A DNA stretch of 17,535 nucleotides, from NCBI GenBank assembly GCA_021739805.1, contig JAIPBB010000085.1, positions 1 to 17,535 on the forward strand, in the 5' to 3' direction. The notes under the pieces are model-generated. The model had not been told where the DNA came from and did not search any database. It saw nothing but the letters and a program-made list of their open reading frames with translations. Both the position numbers and the translations under genes were made by a program. Position 1 is the first letter of the stretch. Every line of letters begins with the position of its first letter. Below, one piece after another: positions 13,207 to 17,535 of this stretch. This DNA is from Saprospiraceae bacterium. Its GTDB lineage: Bacteria > Bacteroidota > Bacteroidia > Bacteroidales > JAIPBB01.

Positions 13207-13722
13207 CTATCTATATTTAATCAATTTAGCTGGGACACCAGCATAAATTCCATTCTCTTCAGTGCTTTTTGTAACTACAGCACCTGCACCAATAATAGAG
13301 CCCTTTTCTATATGGATACTTGGCATAATTATAACTCTTAATCCTAACCAAACATCGTCATCAATTTTCGACACAGTAGTATTTTTATTACCTTGCTGTT
13401 CCATTGGTTTTAATTTATCTGAAATTTCATGGGTCCGTCCTAATATTATTGATTCTCTAGCTATCATAACATGATTACCAATTTTCACATTATCCAATCG
13501 AACACCTTCATTTATACGACAATTATTGCCAATGCACACATTATTACCTGTACCTATATAAACTTTCCGCATTATCCTACATCTATTTCCAGTGGGAACA
13601 ATATTTTTCAAACATATCACTCTAAGCCAATTGAAAAATCTACCTGCAGGAAATGAATAATTTGGCAAATTATATGCAATTAAGTAATAGATAAATAAAG
13701 CTATTGATTTCTTAATTTTCAT
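13207..13722 (-). CDS. hexapeptide acyltransferase (WcaF/LacA-like)
   Basis: 171 residues. A short hydrophobic N-terminus (IALFIYYLIAYNLP, about 7-20) precedes hexapeptide repeats such as IGTGNNVCIGNNCRINEGV (56-74) and IGNHVMIARES; a candidate catalytic His is in GRTHEISD (H98). The extended loop KLKPMEQQGNKNTT resembles the long loop of maltose/galactoside acetyltransferase relatives. The end, IGAGAVVTKS...YAGVPAKLIKYR, is typical. It is the first of two consecutive acyltransferase genes after the CapK/PaaK-type ligase, 29 nt downstream of it. Confidence 0.9.
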   Translation of the reverse strand: MKIKKSIALFIYYLIAYNLPNYSFPAGRFFNWLRVICLKNIVPTGNRCRIMRKVYIGTGNNVCIGNNCRINEGVRLDNVKIGNHVMIARESIILGRTHEISDKLKPMEQQGNKNTTVSKIDDDVWLGLRVIIMPSIHIEKGSIIGAGAVVTKSTEENGIYAGVPAKLIKYR

Positions 13723-13751
13723 ATATACATTTATTAGAATAAATAAAATAA

Positions 13752-15062
13752 TTAGTCATTATAGGAAACAATATATCTGTATTTATTGCTACCAAGCGAG
13801 TCGAAATCTATTCCAAAATTAATTTTAATATCAATTTCTGATCCAATATGATAGCTAAAAGCTTCAATAATCTTTTTCGTATGAAAATCCTTATAAGAGG
13901 ACTCCTTATCAATATGAATTATTATACTTTTTGGTGAATCCTGTACTATTTGAAATTTTAATACTGGGAAATTTCTCATTATCATAGGAATTGATTTACC
14001 AGGCATTTTTCTGCCATTTGAAAAAACAAGATTAGTTGATCTTCCAATTATGTCAATCATTGAAAGCTCTCGACCACACTCACATTTTTCATCAATCCAA
14101 GCAACAACATCATTAGGTTGATAACGTATTTTTGGCATAGCAAAATTTGTAAGTTGAGTGCACGTAATTTCACCTATATTGCTAGGTAAATAATTATCTT
14201 CAAGGATTTCAACTATACATGACTCAAAACCAACATGCATTCCTGTATGATGTCTGCATTCGCTTGCATTTATACCTGCATCTGCTGCACCATATTGATT
14301 ATATACATCTGTATTGAAAACCTTAGATATATTTTCTCTTACATAATCATCTAAATATTCTGCTGTTACAAAAACTGCATTAATATTAATATTCTTAGAA
14401 ACTTTATTTAAATAATCTGCAAAATTGTTAATACCATTGGGATATCCTTTTATATAATTGATTCTTTTATTTTCAAATACTTTCAAATACTCTGTAAGTT
14501 CTTTATTACCTGTTGTTATTGCAGAAAGAGGATATACACCCTTATAATAATTCCAAATTTTTTTTAAAATCCCTTGTGAGTCATCAGGTAAAATCGAACT
14601 TCCTCCAATAAGAGCCATTCTTTCACCAAGTTTATAGCCACCCCATTCGAAAGCTCTATATTTTAATGCCTCTCCTATACTCCAAGAATTTTTATCACTG
14701 TAATGCACAAGTGGCACTCCTGTTGTCCCCCCAGTTTTTCTTCGTATTGGATGAAAAGATTTGGCATTTTTTGCAATTAAGTCATTAAAATTATTTTTTA
14801 TCAAATCTTTGGTTAATACGGGTATCTTATGTAAATCTGATGAATTGTTTATGTCAGAAGGAGTGATTTTTATTTCCTTAAATAAGCTGTTATAATAAGG
14901 GACATTATTATATGCATGTTTAATAAGTTCTCGTAATTTTTCATTTTGATAGTTCTCAATTTCTGTTTTGCTCCACCATTGGCTTTTTCTTAAAAATGAG
15001 TGCCATTTTGCAACATTTGATTTATTTATGAAATCAATAACTTTTAATGTATTAGCTTTCAT
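13752..15062 (-). CDS. CapK/PaaK-type adenylate-forming ligase (phenylacetate-CoA ligase family)
   Basis: 436 residues, normal length. The adenylation-domain P-loop reads RKTGGTTGVP (108-117); YGAADAG (257-263) takes the place of the usual YGxTE; KIRYQPND (311-318) is the RY...D ribose-binding block; CECG (327-330) and IGRSTN (339-344) precede the C-terminal subdomain. Relatives activate carboxylic acids as acyl-adenylates and pass them to CoA or a carrier protein. In capsule loci (CapK) the exact substrate is rarely known. The presence of an acyl carrier protein remnant and a MaoC-like protein suggests activation of an acyl group for sugar decoration; that is inference. Its start overlaps the end of an SGNH-like fragment. 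Confidence 0.9.
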   Translation of the reverse strand: MKANTLKVIDFINKSNVAKWHSFLRKSQWWSKTEIENYQNEKLRELIKHAYNNVPYYNSLFKEIKITPSDINNSSDLHKIPVLTKDLIKNNFNDLIAKNAKSFHPIRRKTGGTTGVPLVHYSDKNSWSIGEALKYRAFEWGGYKLGERMALIGGSSILPDDSQGILKKIWNYYKGVYPLSAITTGNKELTEYLKVFENKRINYIKGYPNGINNFADYLNKVSKNININAVFVTAEYLDDYVRENISKVFNTDVYNQYGAADAGINASECRHHTGMHVGFESCIVEILEDNYLPSNIGEITCTQLTNFAMPKIRYQPNDVVAWIDEKCECGRELSMIDIIGRSTNLVFSNGRKMPGKSIPMIMRNFPVLKFQIVQDSPKSIIIHIDKESSYKDFHTKKIIEAFSYHIGSEIDIKINFGIDFDSLGSNKYRYIVSYND

Positions 15063-15255
15063 ATAAAACAGTATTCATTTGTATATTATTATAAACAATT
15101 TTTAATATACTATAATCTATATTAAGTCTATAGTGACTTGTCTCATAATAATTGTGGTAATCGTTTGTAAATTTATTAATTCCAGAGAAGTCAAAAAAAA
15201 TTTCAAACCCAAACAAAACATTTGAATATCTTATATCTGCTGGCTGATTTTCCTT
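15052..15255 (-). pseudogene. C-terminal fragment resembling an SGNH/AlgX-like hydrolase
   Basis: In the 254-bp gap between the second GT4 gene and the ligase, one frame is open from 15255 to a TAA at 15052-15054: IRYSNVLFGFEIFFDFSGI, then NDYHNYYETSHYRLNI. The FDFSGI...NYYETSHYR order resembles the C-terminal catalytic end of SGNH hydrolase-like acyltransferases, where DxxHY carries the Asp/His. There is no start codon, a stop lies directly upstream (15256-15258), and no upstream half is found, so it looks like the tail of a deleted gene. It overlaps the next gene's start by 11 nt. The family call is tentative. Confidence 0.42.
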
Positions 15256-15316
15256 TTATCATTTAGAAGACTAATAATTTTCACTAGTTCATTATAATAT
15301 GACAATATAAGTTTAT

Positions 15317-16387
15317 TTAATTATTTTTTGATTCAAATTCTTCTAAAAGGATTTTCCATTTTTTTCTAGCACTTTTATAGGAGTGATTCTTAATTATTGT
15401 TTTTCTAGCATTTTTTCGCATAGCTGCTAATTCCTGATTACTTTTATAAGCATAAAGCATTAAAGCAGTTAATTTTTCTGGGAAATCAGCACTAAAGATA
15501 AATCCATTTTCATTATGATGAATTAAATCAGGTATATTTCCTACATCTGAAGATATACATACTAACTCGCATGCCATTGCCTGCATTAAACTAGTAGGCA
15601 ATCCTTCACTATTAGAGCACATAACATATATAACAGCCTGGTTTAGCCAATAGTTAACATCTTTCTGAAATCCAGTCAAATGAATGTAATCATTCAATTC
15701 ATTATGATTTATCATTGATTTGACTTTTGATAATTCCGATCCATCACCGACAATAAGTAAGCTTGCTTTGATATCAATTTTATGAAGTTCATTTATTGCT
15801 TTTACTATTAGATGAACTTGTTTTTCAGGCGAAACACGACCAACATAAATGAAATCATATTTTTTTTTTATATTATCAGGTTTAAAATATTCAGTATCTA
15901 TCGTGCTATGTAGAATATTAACTTTTTTGGGATTCACTCCATTATTTATCCAAAAATCCCTTGATTTACTACCTGGAACATTAACAAACATAGCTTTTCT
16001 GGCAATATATTTTATCAGAGACCCAATTAAAGGTCTCTTTACATACTTTTGAATATATAATCCTGTCTGACATAGTATGTAAGGTTTTCCAGTAAGCTTT
16101 GAAGCAAAAAAAGCAAAAAAAGCATGAGGAATGAAATGATATGCAATTATTAAATCAGCCTTCTTTTTTCTTGTTTCTCTTGCTAAGATGAAAGGTGTAA
16201 ATAAAAAATTAATTGCTCGCTTATTGCATATTTTAGGCAATAGAATAAATCGCAATTTTTCAAATCCTTCAATTTTCCCTTTTCTAAGCACAAAAATTTT
16301 ATCAATTGCTATTACTTTTTCTAACGGTTTGAATTTTGCCTCGAAAGTTCCTGCTCCCATCTTACAAGAAGAAATTATATTAATCAT
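15317..16387 (-). CDS. GT4-family glycosyltransferase
   Basis: 356 residues, GT-B fold. The C-terminal Glycos_transf_1 domain starts near DFIYVGRVSPEKQVHLIVKA (178-197), with LLIVGDGSELSKV (210-222), LTGFQKDVNYWL (237-248) and SNSEGLPTSLMQAMA (258-272). In the EX7E motif the first Glu is E261, but the second position (269) is Gln. The N-terminal half begins MINIISSCKMGAGTFEAK, somewhat shorter than average for the family. It would add a sugar to the growing lipid-linked oligosaccharide at the inner membrane; donor and acceptor cannot be read from the sequence. The 131-bp gap upstream (16388-16518) shows no convincing gene. Confidence 0.92.
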   Translation of the reverse strand: MINIISSCKMGAGTFEAKFKPLEKVIAIDKIFVLRKGKIEGFEKLRFILLPKICNKRAINFLFTPFILARETRKKKADLIIAYHFIPHAFFAFFASKLTGKPYILCQTGLYIQKYVKRPLIGSLIKYIARKAMFVNVPGSKSRDFWINNGVNPKKVNILHSTIDTEYFKPDNIKKKYDFIYVGRVSPEKQVHLIVKAINELHKIDIKASLLIVGDGSELSKVKSMINHNELNDYIHLTGFQKDVNYWLNQAVIYVMCSNSEGLPTSLMQAMACELVCISSDVGNIPDLIHHNENGFIFSADFPEKLTALMLYAYKSNQELAAMRKNARKTIIKNHSYKSARKKWKILLEEFESKNN

Positions 16388-16518
16388 TTAAGGTAATATT
16401 TATAATTGTATATTTTCAAAATGATGTTTACTGGCATTTACAAGGATGAAATGCAACTTTACCTTCCTTAATAATATTGATAAAAGTCTTGTTAGTTTAT
16501 TTTATATAATAATAGATG

Positions 16519-17535
16519 TTAAGAATATAATAATTTATTGAGTTTATTGACTATTTCACTCGATGCTATTTCAAATGTTCTATTCTCCTTAATCCATTGA
16601 AGGCCATTTTTCCCAAGTGCGTGGCTAAGTTTATCATCATTCAAAACAGATAATATTGCATTTGAAAAATCAATGACCTCATATTTACATAGTATTCCAC
16701 CGTTACTTGAATTAATTATATGTTCTTGGTCAGGAATTTCTATATTTGCAACAACAGGAATACCAATAGACATATATTCTATTAATTTAGTGGGAGTAGA
16801 TACAAGATATACATCTAATGGAATAATTGGAGAAATACCAATATCACACTCTGATATATACTTTGGAACTTCATTGTATGAAACTTTACTATGTAGCACA
16901 ATATGACTTGCACTTTTCGATCTGGTAATCAAATTCATTAAATAATTAAAGTCTTTTGATTTAGTAGTAAATCCTAAAAGAACTAAGAAAACATCATTAT
17001 ATTGTTGTTGAACTCTCTCAAATACTTCAATAATAAAGGCTGGATTTCTAATTTGATCTAGTAAACCTGTATAAATGATTCTTTTACTTCCTTTATCTAA
17101 CTTTTTATTTGAAGAATAATCTAAAAATATCTTACTTGCAGATTCACTTACAGGTAAAATCTTAGCTATGTCAATACCATAGTCTTTAATAAGTTTATTT
17201 CCTAAATAATCGCTAATCGGAAAAATAATATCGGAATTTCTTATCCCAAACTCATACAATCGAATTTTATGTTTATAATATAACCTTCTGATTAAAGCTG
17301 TATTTCTATCCAAATTCTTTTCCTTTAATCTATCAATAAATGGAAAGGTATATGTGTAAATGAATTTTATTTTTTTAAATATTCTAATGAATTTTAATAT
17401 AATTAATTCATAGGGACCATTATGTACGTGAACAATATCATTTTTTTTAAATAATAAATATTGAAATATAAATAAATAATAATAGATTTTGTAGAATAAA
17501 TCATTTAGCGTATTTGAACTTGAACGAATAACATG
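16519..17535 (-). CDS. GT4-family glycosyltransferase, 5' end outside the window
   Basis: The frame is open without a stop from the window edge at 17535 down to 16519, 338 residues. Upstream of the TTG at 17313 it still reads as protein: KKNDIVHVHNGPYELIILKF, then FIYTYTFPFIDRLKEKN. DIVHVHNGP is the usual end of the first GT-B half, so the gene starts beyond the window and the TTG is internal. Further on, KRIIYTGLLDQIRNPAFIIE opens the Glycos_transf_1 domain, VFLVLLGFT follows, and IGISPIIPLDVYLVSTPTKLIEYMSIGIPVVAN holds the donor-binding region with only the second Glu (in KLIEYMSIG) obvious. Probably the first gene of this operon segment. Confidence 0.88.
   Translation of the reverse strand, partial: HVIRSSSNTLNDLFYKIYYYLFIFQYLLFKKNDIVHVHNGPYELIILKFIRIFKKIKFIYTYTFPFIDRLKEKNLDRNTALIRRLYYKHKIRLYEFGIRNSDIIFPISDYLGNKLIKDYGIDIAKILPVSESASKIFLDYSSNKKLDKGSKRIIYTGLLDQIRNPAFIIEVFERVQQQYNDVFLVLLGFTTKSKDFNYLMNLITRSKSASHIVLHSKVSYNEVPKYISECDIGISPIIPLDVYLVSTPTKLIEYMSIGIPVVANIEIPDQEHIINSSNGGILCKYEVIDFSNAILSVLNDDKLSHALGKNGLQWIKENRTFEIASSEIVNKLNKLLYS

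Noticed and set aside
16388..16518. Short minus-strand peptide ending KVAFHPCKCQ in the gap between the two GT4 genes
   Set aside because: No start codon, no homologue in the window and no codon-level evidence; unlike the paired Cys-rich genes it has no second copy.
16519..17313. TTG at 17313 as the start of the last glycosyltransferase
   Set aside because: The frame remains open to the window edge and encodes typical GT4 sequence (DIVHVHNGP) upstream, so the TTG is internal.

Overview
AT-rich DNA with the habits of the phylum Bacteroidota, most likely Bacteroidales or a relative. Reasons: -7 promoter boxes of the TATATTTG type, weak or absent Shine-Dalgarno sequences, a DUF4143 ATPase, a four-helix-bundle (S23-type) gene remnant, and protein family relationships. 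No rRNA, tRNA or CRISPR was seen. Nearly every gene lies on the minus strand, so transcription runs from high to low coordinates.

Accessory half (1-5250): a DUF4143 AAA ATPase; an AbiEii-like nucleotidyltransferase overlapping a small upstream partner (toxin-antitoxin or abortive-infection arrangement); a complete IS3-family insertion sequence (2841-4234) with inverted repeats, a GTT target duplication, a -1 slippery heptamer and an ATGA overlap; and a 308-bp cassette (4587-4894) holding one GIY-YIG nuclease gene between 12-bp inverted repeats, lodged inside the remains of a four-helix-bundle gene. The DNA between these genes is largely degenerate tandem arrays of strict period 7 or 8, some on the opposite strand.

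Surface-polysaccharide half (5251-17535): read in transcription order this gives a GT4 glycosyltransferase cut by the window edge, a second GT4, a decayed SGNH-like C-terminus, a CapK/PaaK-type adenylating ligase, two hexapeptide acyltransferases, a DUF354 protein, UDP-GlcNAc 2-epimerase, a MaoC-like hot-dog protein, a third hexapeptide acyltransferase, three polysaccharide deacetylase-family proteins and a formyltransferase-like protein. Spacing is tight (1-nt overlaps to about 40 nt), so most of it is probably one operon. Together they would make a nucleotide sugar (UDP-ManNAc from UDP-GlcNAc), transfer sugars, and decorate or trim them by acylation, formylation and deacetylation.

Hidden in the apparent gaps of this operon are two previously unflagged small cysteine-rich genes (5251-5391 and 7455-7613). 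Their cores are nearly identical in protein but differ at many synonymous positions, which argues for selection on the peptide. A degenerate acyl carrier protein (7188-7426), a degenerate membrane protein resembling the start of an MBOAT O-acyltransferase (6988-7185) and the SGNH-like fragment (15052-15255) suggest that a complete acyl-transfer module has decayed here.
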